From Stenotrophomonas rhizophila (lineage in GTDB: Bacteria; Pseudomonadota; Gammaproteobacteria; Xanthomonadales; Xanthomonadaceae), in NCBI RefSeq assembly GCF_003751305.1, contig NZ_RJKV01000001.1, forward strand, positions 725,586 through 789,585: a stretch of 64,000 nt of DNA, read 5' to 3'. Below, piece after piece: positions 1 to 9,838 of this stretch. Numbering within the stretch: the stretch's first letter is position 1; each line of letters begins with the position of its first letter. The position numbers and the translations under genes were made by a program. The notes under the pieces are model-generated. The model was not told the DNA's origin, searched no databases, and saw only the letters and a list, made by a program, of their open reading frames with translations.

Positions 1-1
1 A

Positions 2-88
2 TGGTGCCCAGGAGAGGACTCGAACCTCCACGAAGTTGCCCCCGCTAGCACCTGAAGCTAGTGCGTCTACCAATTCCGCCACCTGGGC
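2..88 (-). tRNA. tRNA-Leu (anticodon CAG)
   Basis: Read on the minus strand this folds as a complete class II tRNA of 87 nt. A 7-bp acceptor stem (GCCCAGG with CCTGGGC) is followed by discriminator A and an encoded CCA. The D-loop and a TTCGAGTCC T-arm are present. The anticodon stem CTAGC/GCTAG encloses the 7-nt loop TTCAGGT, placing anticodon CAG (plus-strand 52-54). The long variable arm is typical of tRNA-Leu. It decodes CUG, the dominant Leu codon in a genome this G+C-rich. Confidence 0.97.
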
Positions 89-102
89 GACTCAGGGGGC
101 GA

Positions 103-131
103 ATTCTGGGCATGTCTCCGCGGGTTGTCAA
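103..131 (-). promoter_or_regulatory. Sigma-70 promoter of tRNA-Leu
   Basis: On the minus strand a perfect -35 TTGACA (131-126) is separated by exactly 17 nt from a -10 CAGAAT (108-103), with the tRNA 5' end 14 nt further on. This is the best consensus promoter I noticed in the window, as expected for a tRNA. A perfect 7-bp inverted repeat (TTGTGAA, 5 nt, TTCACAA; 137-155) lies just upstream of the -35, between this promoter and the divergent rnr gene. Confidence 0.85.
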
Positions 132-215
132 CGGTTTTGTGAAATTTCTTCACAATCCTGCACAGGAGCGCCGCTGACCGGTTCTGCACACGCGCAGCGG
201 TTACTATTGAGGTCA

Positions 216-2684
216 ATGAAACCAAAGAAACCGACCCAGGGCGCGAAAGCCCCCAAGTCCCCGGCGCCCAAGAAGGCAGCCGGTCCGTCGGGCAAGCCCC
301 GCGCTGCCGCCAAGAAAGCCGGCAAGCTGCCCCCCTGGATGCCCGAATCCCTGAACACCGCTGAGCCGCCGCGTGGCAACAAGCGCGGCCCTAAGCCTGC
401 GCATGCCGGGCCGATCCCGACCCGCCGCCGCCCGCATCCGACCCCGCTCGACGGTGAGGTCCAGGTCGACCCCTTCGCCGCCCGCGAGGCCGAGCGCTAT
501 GCGCAGCCGATCGCCAGCCGTGAGGCGATCCTGCAGCTGCTTGACCGCTGCGATGGCCCGCAGACCGCCGAAGAGATCGCCATCCACCTCGGCCTGACCG
601 AGCCGGACCGTGCCGATGCCCTGGGCAAGCGCCTGGGCGCAATGTGCCGTGACGGCCAGCTGGTGCAGAACCGTCGTGGCGGTTTCGCGCCGCTGCAGGC
701 GGTCAACCTGATCACCGGCGTGGTGATCGCCAACCCGGAAGGGTTCGGCTTCCTGCGCCCGGTTGAAGGTGGCGACGATCTGTTCCTGCCGCCGTTCGAA
801 ATGCGCAAGGTGCTGCATGGTGACCGCGTACTGGTCAACGTGACCGGCATCGATCGTCGTGGCCGTCGCGAGGCGAGCATCTCGCGTGTGCTCGAGCGTG
901 GCATGAGCCGCCTGATCGGCCGCTTCAGCGTCGAGTTCGGCATCAACTACGTGGTGCCCGACGACAAGCGCGTGCAGCGCAACGTGCAGATTCCGCCCGA
1001 CCAGACCGGCGATGCCCGCGATGGCCAGCTGGTGGTATGCGAGCTGACCCAGGCGCCGGACACCCGCCGCCCGCCGATCGGCCGCATCATCGCCGTGCTC
1101 GGCGACAAGCTGACGGCCTCGCTGGTGGTGGAAACCGCCATCCACGGCCATGAGCTGCCGTTCGAGTTCCCGGCTGAAGTGTTGGCTGAAGCCACCGCCG
1201 TGCCGATGGTGGTCACACCGGAACAGATCGGCCACCGCGAAGACCTGCGCAATACGCCGCTGGTCACCATCGATGGTGAGGACGCCAAGGACTTCGACGA
1301 CGCGGTCTACTGCGAACCCAATGCCGAAGGCTTCCGCCTGGTCGTGGCGATCGCCGACGTCTCCAATTACGTGCGTCCCGGTACGCCGCTGGACAATGAA
1401 GCGCAGAAGCGCGCGACCTCGGTCTACTTCCCCGGGTTCGTGGTGCCGATGCTGCCGGAGACGCTGTCCAACGGCATCTGCTCGCTGATGCCCAAGGTCG
1501 ACCGCATGTGCTTCGTCTGCGACATGCAGGTGAACCGCGAAGGCGAGGTCATCCACTCGCGCTTCTACGAAGCGGTGATGAACTCGCACGCGCGCCTGAC
1601 CTACAACCAGGTCTGGGAAGCGGTGGGCGAGAACGACCCGGCCGCGCGCAAGGCGATCGGTCCGCTGATGCCGCAGGTGGATCGCCTGTACCAGCTGTAT
1701 CACGTGCTGGCCAAGGCGCGTACCCGCCGCGGTGCGATCGAATTTGAAACCTCCGAAGTGCGCTTCGTGCTGGACAACACCGGCGAAGTCACGCAGGCCG
1801 GGATGATGGTGCGCAACGATGCGCACAAGCTGATCGAAGAATGCATGATCGCGGCCAACGTGCAGGCGGCGCGCTACCTGCTGGCCAAGCAGGTGCCGGC
1901 GCCGTTCCGTGACCATGAGCGTCCGCCGGAATCCAAGTACGCCGATCTGCTCGAGTTCCTGAAGGAATTCAAGCTGAGCCTGCCGCCGTGGTCGAAGGTG
2001 CAGCCGGCCGATTTCACCAAGCTGCTGAAGAAAGTGCGCGATCGCCCGGACGCGGCGCTGCTGGAATCGGTGCTGCTGCGCAGCCAGAGCCTGGCGGTGT
2101 ACTCGCCGGACAACCTGGGTCACTTCGGCTTGGCGCTGGATGCGTACGCTCACTTCACCTCGCCGATCCGTCGCTACCCCGATCTGCTGGTGCACCGTGC
2201 GATCAAGCACGCGCTCAGTGGAGCCGCGCCGGAGAAGTTCACCTATTCGCCGCGTGAGATGGCTGCGCTGGCCCTGCAGTGCTCCGAGCGTGCACGCCGT
2301 GCCGATGAAGCCGAGCGTGAAGTGGACGAGCGTTACCGCGCCGCGTGGATGGAAAAGCACGTTGGCGGCCAGTTCGAGGGCGTGATCAGTGGCGTGACGA
2401 GCTTCGGCCTGTTCGTGGAACTGGACGAATCCAAGGTCAACGGCCTGGTCCACGTGACCCAGCTGCCGCACGACTATTACCAGTTCGACGCGGTGCGCAA
2501 AACGCTCAACGGCGAACGCCGCGGCAAGATCTACCGCCTCGGTGACCGCGTGCGGATCCTGGTGCTCAAGGCCAGCATGGAAGAGCGCAAGATCGACTTC
2601 CGCCTGGTGGAAGAAAAGGACGATTCGCTGCCCGAGCTGCCGCCGCGCGGCCAGCCGGCCAAGCGCCAGAAACAGAAGTACTGA
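216..2684 (+). CDS. rnr: Ribonuclease R (RNB-family 3'-5' exoribonuclease)
   Basis: An 822-residue RNase R (E. coli 813) that degrades structured RNA 3' to 5' and takes part in rRNA and tmRNA quality control in the cytoplasm. In order: a Lys/Pro/Ala-rich basic tail (about 1-90), a winged-helix segment (about 100-155), cold-shock domains, the RNB catalytic domain with the Asp cluster GEDAKDFDDAV near residue 355, and a C-terminal S1 domain from about 716 (GVISGVTSFGLFVEL). The frame is open to position 36, but that part overlaps the tRNA. The ATG at 216 follows a GAGG at 209-212 and begins the typical Lys-rich N terminus. rlmB lies downstream as in the classical rnr-rlmB pairing, but a GFA-family gene is inserted between them. 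Confidence 0.96.
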   Translation: MKPKKPTQGAKAPKSPAPKKAAGPSGKPRAAAKKAGKLPPWMPESLNTAEPPRGNKRGPKPAHAGPIPTRRRPHPTPLDGEVQVDPFAAREAERYAQPIASREAILQLLDRCDGPQTAEEIAIHLGLTEPDRADALGKRLGAMCRDGQLVQNRRGGFAPLQAVNLITGVVIANPEGFGFLRPVEGGDDLFLPPFEMRKVLHGDRVLVNVTGIDRRGRREASISRVLERGMSRLIGRFSVEFGINYVVPDDKRVQRNVQIPPDQTGDARDGQLVVCELTQAPDTRRPPIGRIIAVLGDKLTASLVVETAIHGHELPFEFPAEVLAEATAVPMVVTPEQIGHREDLRNTPLVTIDGEDAKDFDDAVYCEPNAEGFRLVVAIADVSNYVRPGTPLDNEAQKRATSVYFPGFVVPMLPETLSNGICSLMPKVDRMCFVCDMQVNREGEVIHSRFYEAVMNSHARLTYNQVWEAVGENDPAARKAIGPLMPQVDRLYQLYHVLAKARTRRGAIEFETSEVRFVLDNTGEVTQAGMMVRNDAHKLIEECMIAANVQAARYLLAKQVPAPFRDHERPPESKYADLLEFLKEFKLSLPPWSKVQPADFTKLLKKVRDRPDAALLESVLLRSQSLAVYSPDNLGHFGLALDAYAHFTSPIRRYPDLLVHRAIKHALSGAAPEKFTYSPREMAALALQCSERARRADEAEREVDERYRAAWMEKHVGGQFEGVISGVTSFGLFVELDESKVNGLVHVTQLPHDYYQFDAVRKTLNGERRGKIYRLGDRVRILVLKASMEERKIDFRLVEEKDDSLPELPPRGQPAKRQKQKY

Positions 2685-2689
2685 TCGTC

Positions 2690-2771
2690 GCGTACCGGCC
2701 CACGGCCGGTACGCGGCAGGTGCCGACCCTCGGTCGGCACTCTGGGTACCCGCCCATGCTTGATGGGCGGG
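2690..2771. repeat. Three tandem palindromes (REP-like) between rnr and the GFA gene
   Basis: Three perfect hairpins follow one another. GCGTACCGGCC/GGCCGGTACGC has a CAC loop (2690-2714). GTGCCGACC/GGTCGGCAC has a CTC loop (2720-2740). CCCGCCCAT/ATGGGCGGG has a 5-nt loop (2749-2771). The first two resemble the cores of the GTAG-headed elements elsewhere in the window but lack the GTAG head. They may act as a REP cluster that protects the rnr 3' end or stops transcription; no T-run follows. Confidence 0.75.
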
Positions 2772-2803
2772 CTGTCCCCCTTGGATCTCATCGGAGCAAT
2801 CCC

Positions 2804-3280
2804 ATGCCGTCCCTCCCCGAATACAGCGGCGGCTGCCAGTGCGGCGCGATCCGCTTCCACGTGGTCGGTGCGCTGACCCACAGCTCGATCTGCCATTGCC
2901 GGATGTGCCAGAAGGCCTTCGGCGCGTATTACGCCCCCCTGGTGTCGGTGCGTGGCAGCGAGTTCCGCTGGACCCGTGGTGAGCCCCGACGGTTTCAATC
3001 CTCGAACTGGGTCCAGCGCGGCTTCTGCGCCGACTGCGGCACCCCGTTGACCTACGAAGCCCCGGATGGCGTGGCGGTCGCGGCCGGCGCCTTCGACGAA
3101 CCGGCCCGCCTGCCGCCGACGATCCAGTACGGGATCGAGGCCAAGCTCCCGTTCGTGGATGCCCTGGGGTCGCTCAGCGCGCTGCGCAGCGAGGAGGACA
3201 CCGAGGCCGGTGACTTCCTGCTGCATATCGTCTCCCACCAGCACCCGGACCAGGACACCGCGGATTGGCCGCCGGACTGA
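2804..3280 (+). CDS. GFA/CENP-V family zinc-binding protein
   Basis: A 158-residue single-domain member of the GFA (glutathione-dependent formaldehyde-activating enzyme-like) family, which has an Mss4-like zinc fold. The zinc ligands are visible in order: CQCG near the N terminus, CHCRMCQKAFG (about 32-42), and CADCGTPL (about 75-82). The family name does not establish the reaction; most small members have no proven substrate. The ATG at 2804 follows a GGAG at 2793-2796; the longer open frame reads back into the palindromes. It sits between rnr and rlmB. Confidence 0.88.
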   Translation: MPSLPEYSGGCQCGAIRFHVVGALTHSSICHCRMCQKAFGAYYAPLVSVRGSEFRWTRGEPRRFQSSNWVQRGFCADCGTPLTYEAPDGVAVAAGAFDEPARLPPTIQYGIEAKLPFVDALGSLSALRSEEDTEAGDFLLHIVSHQHPDQDTADWPPD

Positions 3281-3377
3281 AGGCGGCCAGTGAACGCCCC
3301 CCGTGCACGCCCGGCAGGGCAGGGTGGGCCTTGATGCTCTACCATTACCAACCCCTTTACCGGTCCCGCCCCCCGCA

Positions 3378-4124
3378 ATGAGCAAGCAAAGCCAGTGGAT
3401 CGTCGGCGTCAACGCCGTCGCCTCTTCGATCGAGAATGATGCCGAGAACGTCCGCGAGGTCCTCATCGAGGCCGGTGCGAAGAACCCGCGTCTGACCGAG
3501 ATCGAGGAAAACGCACGCCGCAAGGGCATCGACGTGCGCAAGGTGAACACCCAGGCGCTGGACGGTGTGGGCGGTTCGGTGCGTCATCAGGGCGTGGCGG
3601 CGCGCTACCAGGCCGCACGGACCTGGGGCGAGAACGAGCTGGAAGGGCTGGTCGAAGCGGCAGAGGGCAAGGCCCTGCTGCTGATCCTCGACGAGGTCCA
3701 GGACCCGCACAACCTCGGCGCCTGCCTGCGCAGCGCGGCGGCAGCCGGTGCCACGGCGGTGATCATTCCCAAGGACAAGTCGGCCTCGGTCAATGCGACC
3801 GTGCGCAAGACCTCGGCCGGCGCGGCCGATCGTATCCCGGTGGTGCAGGTGACCAACCTCTCGCGCTGCCTGAAGGACCTGCAGAAGCTGGGCGTGTGGA
3901 TCTACGGCCTGGCCGGTGAAGCCACCGAGTCGTTGTACGCGATCGACCTCAAGGGCAACGTAGCGCTGGTGCTGGGCGGTGAAGCTGACGGCCTGCGCCG
4001 CCTGACCCGCGAAAACTGCGATGGCCTGGTCAAGATTCCGATGCCGGGCGACATCGAAAGCCTGAACGTCTCCGTCGCCACCGGCGTGAGCCTGTTCGAA
4101 GCCGTGCGTCAGCGCGGGCTGTAA
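3378..4124 (+). CDS. rlmB: 23S rRNA (guanosine-2251-2'-O)-methyltransferase
   Basis: A 248-residue SPOUT (TrmH-type) methyltransferase (E. coli RlmB 243) that uses S-adenosylmethionine to methylate G2251 in the peptidyl-transferase P loop. An N-terminal substrate-binding domain (about 1-80) precedes the knotted catalytic domain. The three SPOUT motifs are present: LDEVQDPHNLGACLRSAAAAG, then LVLGGEADGLRR, then IPMPGDIESLNVSVATGV. The open frame extends to 3303, but the ATG at 3378 matches the usual start (MSKQSQWIVGVNAV). It ends about 20 nt before a GTAG palindrome pair shared with the convergent efflux operon. Confidence 0.95.
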   Translation: MSKQSQWIVGVNAVASSIENDAENVREVLIEAGAKNPRLTEIEENARRKGIDVRKVNTQALDGVGGSVRHQGVAARYQAARTWGENELEGLVEAAEGKALLLILDEVQDPHNLGACLRSAAAAGATAVIIPKDKSASVNATVRKTSAGAADRIPVVQVTNLSRCLKDLQKLGVWIYGLAGEATESLYAIDLKGNVALVLGGEADGLRRLTRENCDGLVKIPMPGDIESLNVSVATGVSLFEAVRQRGL

Positions 4125-4144
4125 GCCGCGGGCTTGCCCCGAGG

Positions 4145-4241
4145 GTAGAGCCACGCCATGCGTGGCTGAGCGGTGTCGGATCGAAAGGCAGTCAATGTGC
4201 GGTGCGGGATCCAGAGGCGGCCACGCATGGCGTGGCTCTAC
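4145..4241. repeat. Inverted pair of GTAG-headed REP palindromes (SMAG type)
   Basis: GTAG followed by the hairpin AGCCACGC-CAT-GCGTGGCT (4145-4167) faces an inverted copy ending in CTAC (4219-4241), about 50 nt apart. It lies between the convergent rlmB and outer membrane factor genes. This matches the SMAG class of Stenotrophomonas REP elements, mobilised in trans by RAYT-type transposases. It could also serve as a bidirectional terminator. Confidence 0.85.
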
Positions 4242-4265
4242 CTGTGCTGCGCCTGGCGCGGGGGA

Positions 4266-5705
4266 TCACCCCGCGCTTCCCCCCAGCGCCTTGAACAACG
4301 TCACATCGTTGATCAACTGCCGCTGGCGCACGGAGGCCAGTGACAGCTCGGCGTCGCGCCGGGTCTGTTGGGCTTCCAGCCAGGTGCGCAGGTCGGTGGC
4401 ACCGACCCGGTAGCGCACTTCGTACATCCGCTCGATCTCAACCGCTTCGTCGTAGGATGCCTGCGAGGCCGCCACCTGCGTGGCGAACTGGGTGCGCGCC
4501 GACAAGGCGTTGTCCACTTCCGACAGCGCGGTGTACAGCGTGCGGCGGAACCCGTTGGCCGCGATCTGGTAGTCGGTGCCGGCCAGGCGGGTGTTCAACT
4601 GGGCCTGGCGCACATTGAGGAACGGCAGCGACAGCCCCGCCCCCAAGGTGGCGACCGGATTCTTCAGCACGTCCGAGAGCGAGGTGGCGCCGGTGCCGAC
4701 GCTGCCGGTCAGGCTCAGCGCCGGGTAGTACTGGGTGGCGGTGACCTTGATGGTCTTCAGGCTGTTGCGCAGGCGCAGCTCGGCGGCGCGCAGGTCCGGC
4801 CTGCGGCCGAGCAGATCGGCCGGCAGGCCTTCGGCCACGACCGGGCTGCCCGCGCGCTGCAGCTGCTGCGGCTCCTCGGCCAGTGCCAGCGGCTGCCCAT
4901 CCAGCAGCACCGTCAGTGCATTGCGCGCGGCGACACGCTGCTGCTCCAGCGCACTCTGCGCGGCACGCTGCGCCTCCAGGCTTTGTACGGCCTGGCGCAC
5001 TTCCAGGCGCGAGACCGCACCGGCGTCGAAGCGCGCCTGGACCAGCTCGCGGGTGCGCTCCAGGCGCTGCAGATTGGCCTGGCCGGCGGCGATGGACTGG
5101 TTGAGGAAGGCCAGCGTCCAGTACTGCGTGGCCACGTCGCTGATTACCAGCAGCGCGGTGTTCTGCAGGTCTTCCTGGCTGGCCTGGGCTTCCCACTGGG
5201 CGATGTCACGCTGGGTGCGCAGGCGGCCCCACAGATCGATCTCCCACTGCAGGGACACGCCGGCCGAGCTGCCGCGGTTCCAGTCCGCGCGCTGGTCGAT
5301 GGGGCGATTGCCGCTGCTGCTGACGCTGCCCGAGGGCTGCGGCCACAGCGCGTTGTCGGCCAGCCCGGCCTGCAGGCGCGCGCGCTGCACCGCCAGCCCG
5401 GCCGAGACCAGGTCGGTGTTGGCGGACAGAGCGCGATCGATCACGCGGTCCAGGCCGGGGTCGCCGAACTGGGTCCACCAGGCATCACTGCGGACATCCG
5501 CCGGTGCCGCATGCGGTTGTTCGCTCACTGCCTCGGTGGGGGTGTTCAGGGTGGCATCGCCGCGGCCATAGGTGGCCGGCACCGCCGGCGCGTCGACCTG
5601 GTAGCGGCCGGTGCTGACACAGGCGGACAAGGCCAGCGCGGTCATGCAGGCCAGGGCCAGCGGACGCAGCGAAGCGGGGTGCAGCAGAGCAGGAGAAATC
5701 TTCAT
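4266..5705 (-). CDS. MacC-type outer membrane efflux lipoprotein (NodT/TolC family)
   Basis: A 479-residue outer membrane factor that forms the exit duct of a tripartite pump. The signal peptide ends in a lipobox (LSAC, Cys29), as in NodT-type lipoproteins. Two OEP repeats follow, with the usual long alpha-hairpins around 90-280 and 290-470. The start overlaps the macB stop by 4 nt (ATGA type), so it is the third gene of a macA-macB-OMF operon. Having its own outer membrane component distinguishes this operon from E. coli macAB, which borrows TolC. In S. maltophilia the corresponding gene is called macCsm. Confidence 0.93.
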   Translation of the reverse strand: MKISPALLHPASLRPLALACMTALALSACVSTGRYQVDAPAVPATYGRGDATLNTPTEAVSEQPHAAPADVRSDAWWTQFGDPGLDRVIDRALSANTDLVSAGLAVQRARLQAGLADNALWPQPSGSVSSSGNRPIDQRADWNRGSSAGVSLQWEIDLWGRLRTQRDIAQWEAQASQEDLQNTALLVISDVATQYWTLAFLNQSIAAGQANLQRLERTRELVQARFDAGAVSRLEVRQAVQSLEAQRAAQSALEQQRVAARNALTVLLDGQPLALAEEPQQLQRAGSPVVAEGLPADLLGRRPDLRAAELRLRNSLKTIKVTATQYYPALSLTGSVGTGATSLSDVLKNPVATLGAGLSLPFLNVRQAQLNTRLAGTDYQIAANGFRRTLYTALSEVDNALSARTQFATQVAASQASYDEAVEIERMYEVRYRVGATDLRTWLEAQQTRRDAELSLASVRQRQLINDVTLFKALGGSAG

Positions 5706-7672
5706 TCGCGCGCCAGCGCCTCCACGGGATCAAGTTGGGCGGCATTGCGGGCCGGCAGGAAACCAAACGCCACGCCGATCAGGCTGGAGCAGGCAAAGGC
5801 GGCCACGATGGATGCGGTCGAGAACAGCATCTGGAAGTCCGGCGCGAATTTGCCGAACAGCCAGCCCACCACCAGCGACAGGCCGACGCCGAGCAGGCCG
5901 CCGAGCAGACACACCAGTACCGCCTCGATCAGGAACTGCTGTCGGATATCGCTCTGCCGCGCGCCGACGGCCATGCGCACGCCGATTTCGCGGGTGCGCT
6001 CGGTCACCGAGACCAGCATGATGTTCATCACGCCGATGCCGCCGACCAGCAGCGCGATCGCGGCGATCGCACTGATCAGCAGCGTCATGGTGCGGGTGGT
6101 CTGCTCGATCGTCTGGCGGATCTCGGCGCTGTTGCTGAGGAAGAAGTCCTCGGTGCCGTGGCGCATGATCAGCAGCTTGGAGATGGCCGCCTGTGCGGCA
6201 TCCATCGGGGTGGCGTCATCCACGCGCACGGTGATGCTGGAGACATGGCTCTGGCCGAGCATGCGCGACATCACCGTGGTGTAGGGCACCCACACGCTCA
6301 AGCTGGTACTGCCACCAAAGCCGAAGCTCTGACGCTGGGCCACGCCGACCACGCGGACCGGCACGTTGCCCAGCAGGATCACCTGGCCCACCGGGTCTTC
6401 GCCGTTGGGGAAGAACTGGGTGCGCGTGTTCTCATCGATGATCGCCACCTGGGCCAGGCTGCGCACCGCATCGGTATCGAAGAAGCTGCCGGCGATCAGG
6501 GTCACGCCCTTGACCCGGAAGAACTGCTCGCCCACGCCGTTGACCTGCGCGGTAGCCGATTGGTTGCGGTAGCGCGCAGTCACCGAGGAGGACACGCTGG
6601 GCGTGGCGCTGTCGATGTAGCTCTGCCGCCCCAGTGCATCGGCGTCGCTGGCCTTGAGGGTCTGCACCCGGGCCGAGCGCATGTCGCCGAAACCGCGGCC
6701 GGGATAGACATCGATGGTATTGGTGCCCAGCGCGCTGATGTTCTGCAGGATCTGCTGCTGTGAGCCATTGCCCATCGCCACCACCGACACCACCGAGGCG
6801 ATGCCGATGATGATGCCGAGCATGGTCAGGAAGGTGCGCAGGCGGTGGGCATTCATCGCCAGCAGGGCCATGCGGAAGGCTTCGGTGAAACGATCCCGCG
6901 CGGCCCGCCAACTGTGGCCCTTGCCGGCAGCCACGGTCGGCTGGCGCTGCGCGCGGTAGCTCGGCGCCTTCGGATTGATGCGGTCAGCGATGATCTCGCC
7001 GTCGCGGATCTCGATGATGCGCTGGGCGTGTTCGGCCACGCTCATGTCGTGGGTGACGATGATGATGGTATGACCCTCGGCATGCAGCTCGCCGAGGATG
7101 CCCATCACCTCTTCGCCCGATTTCGTGTCCAGTGCGCCGGTGGGTTCGTCGGCCAGGATCACCTCGCCACCGTTCATCAGCGCCCGCGCGATCGACACGC
7201 GCTGCTGCTGGCCACCGGAGAGCTGACCGGGTTTGTGGTTCATGCGGTCGCCCAGGCCGAGCCGCTGCAGCAGGTGTTCGGCCCGCGCGGTGCGGACCGG
7301 GCCCGGGCTGCCGGCGTACACGGCCGGCACGGCGACATTACCGCGCGCGTCCAGATCGCCGAGCAGGTGGTAGCGCTGGAAGATGAAGCCGAAATGTTCG
7401 CGGCGCAGTTCGGCCAGTTCGTCCGGCTCCATCCGGCCGGTCTCGCGGCCGGCCACCTGGTAACTGCCGCGCGTCGGCCGGTCCAAACAGCCGAGGATGT
7501 TCATCAGCGTGGACTTGCCCGAGCCGGACTGGCCGACGATGGCGACCATTTCGCCAGCGGCGATGTCCAGATTCACGTCGCGCAGCACGGCGATCGTTTC
7601 ATCGCCTGCCGGGAACTCGCGGCGCAGGTCGCGCAGCCGCAGCAGCGGCGTGCCCGTCGAGGCGCTGCTCAT
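5702..7672 (-). CDS. macB: MacB macrolide/peptide export ABC transporter (ATPase-permease)
   Basis: A 656-residue half-transporter with an N-terminal nucleotide-binding domain and a C-terminal FtsX-type membrane domain. Walker A is GQSGSGKST (47-55), the signature is [14 protein letters not shown], and Walker B is [13 protein letters not shown] transmembrane helix follows at about 270-295, then a large periplasmic domain and three C-terminal helices carrying the family motif [16 protein letters not shown]. It drives export of macrolides and other periplasmic substrates by mechanotransmission through MacA and the outer membrane factor. It overlaps macA and the OMF gene by 4 nt each. Confidence 0.96.
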   Translation of the reverse strand: MSSASTGTPLLRLRDLRREFPAGDETIAVLRDVNLDIAAGEMVAIVGQSGSGKSTLMNILGCLDRPTRGSYQVAGRETGRMEPDELAELRREHFGFIFQRYHLLGDLDARGNVAVPAVYAGSPGPVRTARAEHLLQRLGLGDRMNHKPGQLSGGQQQRVSIARALMNGGEVILADEPTGALDTKSGEEVMGILGELHAEGHTIIIVTHDMSVAEHAQRIIEIRDGEIIADRINPKAPSYRAQRQPTVAAGKGHSWRAARDRFTEAFRMALLAMNAHRLRTFLTMLGIIIGIASVVSVVAMGNGSQQQILQNISALGTNTIDVYPGRGFGDMRSARVQTLKASDADALGRQSYIDSATPSVSSSVTARYRNQSATAQVNGVGEQFFRVKGVTLIAGSFFDTDAVRSLAQVAIIDENTRTQFFPNGEDPVGQVILLGNVPVRVVGVAQRQSFGFGGSTSLSVWVPYTTVMSRMLGQSHVSSITVRVDDATPMDAAQAAISKLLIMRHGTEDFFLSNSAEIRQTIEQTTRTMTLLISAIAAIALLVGGIGVMNIMLVSVTERTREIGVRMAVGARQSDIRQQFLIEAVLVCLLGGLLGVGLSLVVGWLFGKFAPDFQMLFSTASIVAAFACSSLIGVAFGFLPARNAAQLDPVEALARE

Positions 7673-8952
7673 CGGCGCGGCCCACCCATGCCGGGGCCGC
7701 TGATCCGGACCCCACCACCACCGCGGTTGCCGGCACCGGCACCCTGGGCGCCGCCGCCTTCGCCGACGATGACCTTGTCGCCCTCTTCCAGGCCGGACAG
7801 TACCTCGGCATTGGCGCCGTTGTTGATGCCGATCTTGACCTTGCGCGGCGCGGGCATGCCATCGGCATCGGCCACACGCACCATGTACTGCCCGTCACGG
7901 GTCTTCGGGCCCAGTGCAACGGCCGGGATGATCAGCACGTCCTTGGCCTGCTTGAGCATTACCGAGACCTGCGCGGTCATGTCGATGCGCAGTGTGCCAT
8001 CCGGGTTTTCCACGTCGAAGAGCGCGTTGTAGTAGACCGCGGTGCTGGAGCTGGAACTGGACGAACTGGAACTGCTGGAACTGTCGTTGGCGATCGATGC
8101 CGGCGCCGGGTTGATCTGGCGCAGCGTGGCATGGAATCTGCGGTCCGGCTCCCCGAGCGTGGTGAAGTACACCGGCATGCCGGCCTTGATCTTGACCACG
8201 TCCGCTTCGGAGACTTCCGCATTGACCGTGACCAGGTCCAGACGGGCCAGCATCACGATGGTCGGTGCGGTCTGGTTGGCGTTGACGGTGCGGCCCTCTT
8301 CGGCGACCACCGCCACCACGGTGCCGTCCATCGGCGCGATGATGCGGGTATAGGCCAGGTTGGCGCGGGCGGTGCCCAGCTCGGTTTCGCGGCCGGTGAT
8401 CTGTGCATCGAAGGACTGGATCTGGGCGCGCGCCGTCTTGAGCTTGGCGTCGGCCGCATCGAACTCGGCGCGCGAGGTAGCCTCGGCGGCCAGCATCTGC
8501 TGCTGGCGCGCGAACTCGAGCTCGGCTTCACGCAGGCTGGCCTGCTGCACCGCGCGCTGCGCCTTGACCTGATCCAGCGAGGCCTGGGCGTTGAGCACCT
8601 GGTTCTGCTGGGTGGTGGCGTCGATCTCGGCGATCAGGTCGCCTTCCTTGACGGTATCGCCGAGCTGGACCTTCAGCGATTTGATCTGACCGGAGGCCTG
8701 CGCACCGACGCTGACCAGTTTGTAGGCATCGATAACACCGGTGGCTTCCACGGTCTGTTCAATATCGCCGCGGCTGACCGGCGAGGTCGCCAGGGTGGGC
8801 GCGGCCGGCTTGCGCAGCATCCATGCCACAATCGCGGCGATCAGGACGAGCACCACAAGCAACAGCAGGAGGCGAGCACGGCGGGTTCTGGGCAAACGGG
8901 GCTTCACGATGATCGTCAACTCGGCAGGCCGGTGCATCGGCGTTGTCAGCAT
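7669..8952 (-). CDS. macA: MacA periplasmic adaptor (membrane fusion protein) with poly-Ser tract
   Basis: A 427-residue adaptor that couples MacB to the outer membrane channel. It has an N-terminal membrane anchor (about 25-45, [17 protein letters not shown]), a biotinyl-lipoyl-like domain split by a long alpha-hairpin (about 110-190), a beta-barrel, and a membrane-proximal domain. An uninterrupted run of 13 Ser codons (8044-8082, mixed AGC/AGT/TCC/TCG) lies in the beta-barrel region just before TAVYYNALF. ATGs exist at 8952 and 8937; the more upstream one is taken. It is the first gene of macA-macB-OMF and is divergent from a two-component system about 160 nt away. Confidence 0.95.
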   Translation of the reverse strand: MLTTPMHRPAELTIIVKPRLPRTRRARLLLLLVVLVLIAAIVAWMLRKPAAPTLATSPVSRGDIEQTVEATGVIDAYKLVSVGAQASGQIKSLKVQLGDTVKEGDLIAEIDATTQQNQVLNAQASLDQVKAQRAVQQASLREAELEFARQQQMLAAEATSRAEFDAADAKLKTARAQIQSFDAQITGRETELGTARANLAYTRIIAPMDGTVVAVVAEEGRTVNANQTAPTIVMLARLDLVTVNAEVSEADVVKIKAGMPVYFTTLGEPDRRFHATLRQINPAPASIANDSSSSSSSSSSSSSTAVYYNALFDVENPDGTLRIDMTAQVSVMLKQAKDVLIIPAVALGPKTRDGQYMVRVADADGMPAPRKVKIGINNGANAEVLSGLEEGDKVIVGEGGGAQGAGAGNRGGGGVRISGPGMGGPRR

Positions 8953-9109
8953 TGTGAAGATCGTTCATTGCCGGCTCAATGCTCGCCGTGTACCAAGATG
9001 TATCCCTGCGGTGCTCAACACGTTTCGTTGTGTATCTGCATCACCCTTTGAAACAGACGTACGCAAACCAAGAGATGCGGTTCAGCTCCCGACAGGGGAT
9101 GATCACCGC

Positions 9110-9838
9110 ATGGAGACTGCCAACAGCATGCACAGACTGCTGATCGTCGATGACGACAACGATATCCGCCAGCTGCTCGCCGAGCAGCTTGGCCGCGCCG
9201 GTTACCTGGTCAGCACTGCCGGCGACGGCAATGGCATGCGCCAGCTGCTGGAGCGCGAGCACGTCGACCTGATCGTGCTCGACCTCAACCTGCCGCGCGA
9301 AGACGGCCTGACCCTGTGCCGCGACCTGCGCGCGCGCTCGAGCACACCGGTGATCATGTTGACCGCGCGCAGCGAGCCGATCGATCGCGTGCTGGGCCTG
9401 GAAATGGGCGCCGACGACTACCTGGCCAAGCCGTTCGAACCGCGCGAGCTGCTCGCCCGCATCCGCAACGTGCTGCGTCGCACTGAAGCGTTGCCAGCCA
9501 ACCTGGAGCCGCTGGCGATCCGGCGTGCACGCTTCTCCAGCTGGATCTTCGATCTCGAACATCGCCATCTGGTCGATCCCGATGGGCGCGTGGTGGTGTT
9601 GTCCGGCGCCGAGTTCCGGCTGCTGCGGGTGTTCGTCGGGCACGCCAACAAAGTGCTGTCGCGCGAGCAGCTGGTCTCGCTGAGCAGTGGCCGCAACTAC
9701 GAATCGCAGGACCGTGCCATCGATCTGCAGGTCAGCCGCCTGCGCAACAAGCTGGCCGATGACGGCGGCAGCGACGGGCTCATCAAGACCGTACGCAACG
9801 AAGGCTACGTCCTTGCTGCGGCAGTGACCCTGGAATGA
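9110..9838 (+). CDS. OmpR-family response regulator next to macABC
   Basis: A 242-residue response regulator. The receiver domain (about 8-122) has the acidic pocket LIVDDDND, phospho-acceptor Asp58 (LIVLDLNLP) and conserved Lys107 (AKPFEP). A winged-helix Trans_reg_C domain (about 145-238) follows. The frame is open far upstream; the ATG at 9110 or the one at 9128 starts the receiver fold. Its stop overlaps the kinase start by 4 nt. The position divergent from macA matches the macRS arrangement described in S. maltophilia. As I recall, the reported effect of that pair on the pump was small, so adjacency does not prove regulation. Confidence 0.93.
   Translation: METANSMHRLLIVDDDNDIRQLLAEQLGRAGYLVSTAGDGNGMRQLLEREHVDLIVLDLNLPREDGLTLCRDLRARSSTPVIMLTARSEPIDRVLGLEMGADDYLAKPFEPRELLARIRNVLRRTEALPANLEPLAIRRARFSSWIFDLEHRHLVDPDGRVVVLSGAEFRLLRVFVGHANKVLSREQLVSLSSGRNYESQDRAIDLQVSRLRNKLADDGGSDGLIKTVRNEGYVLAAAVTLE

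Noticed and set aside
137..155. CRP/Clp binding site upstream of rnr
   Set aside because: The TGTGA and TCACA halves are spaced by 7 nt rather than 6, so it is not called as a site, only noted as a palindrome.
36..215. N-terminal extension of rnr back to position 36
   Set aside because: It would read through the tRNA gene; the ATG at 216 has a GAGG site and gives the normal Lys-rich N terminus.
213..2471. A 752-codon open frame antisense to rnr
   Set aside because: It mirrors the codon phase of a highly conserved RNase R gene; the translation is His/Arg/Gln-rich with no domain, a common artefact in G+C-rich DNA.
4368..6284. A 638-codon plus-strand frame opposite the outer membrane factor and macB
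   Set aside because: The minus strand has clear OMF and MacB motifs with coupled starts; the plus-strand product is compositionally random.
8044..8082. Poly-Ser tract as a sign of frameshift or assembly error in macA
   Set aside because: The frame is continuous, the codons are mixed, and conserved adaptor sequence resumes on both sides.
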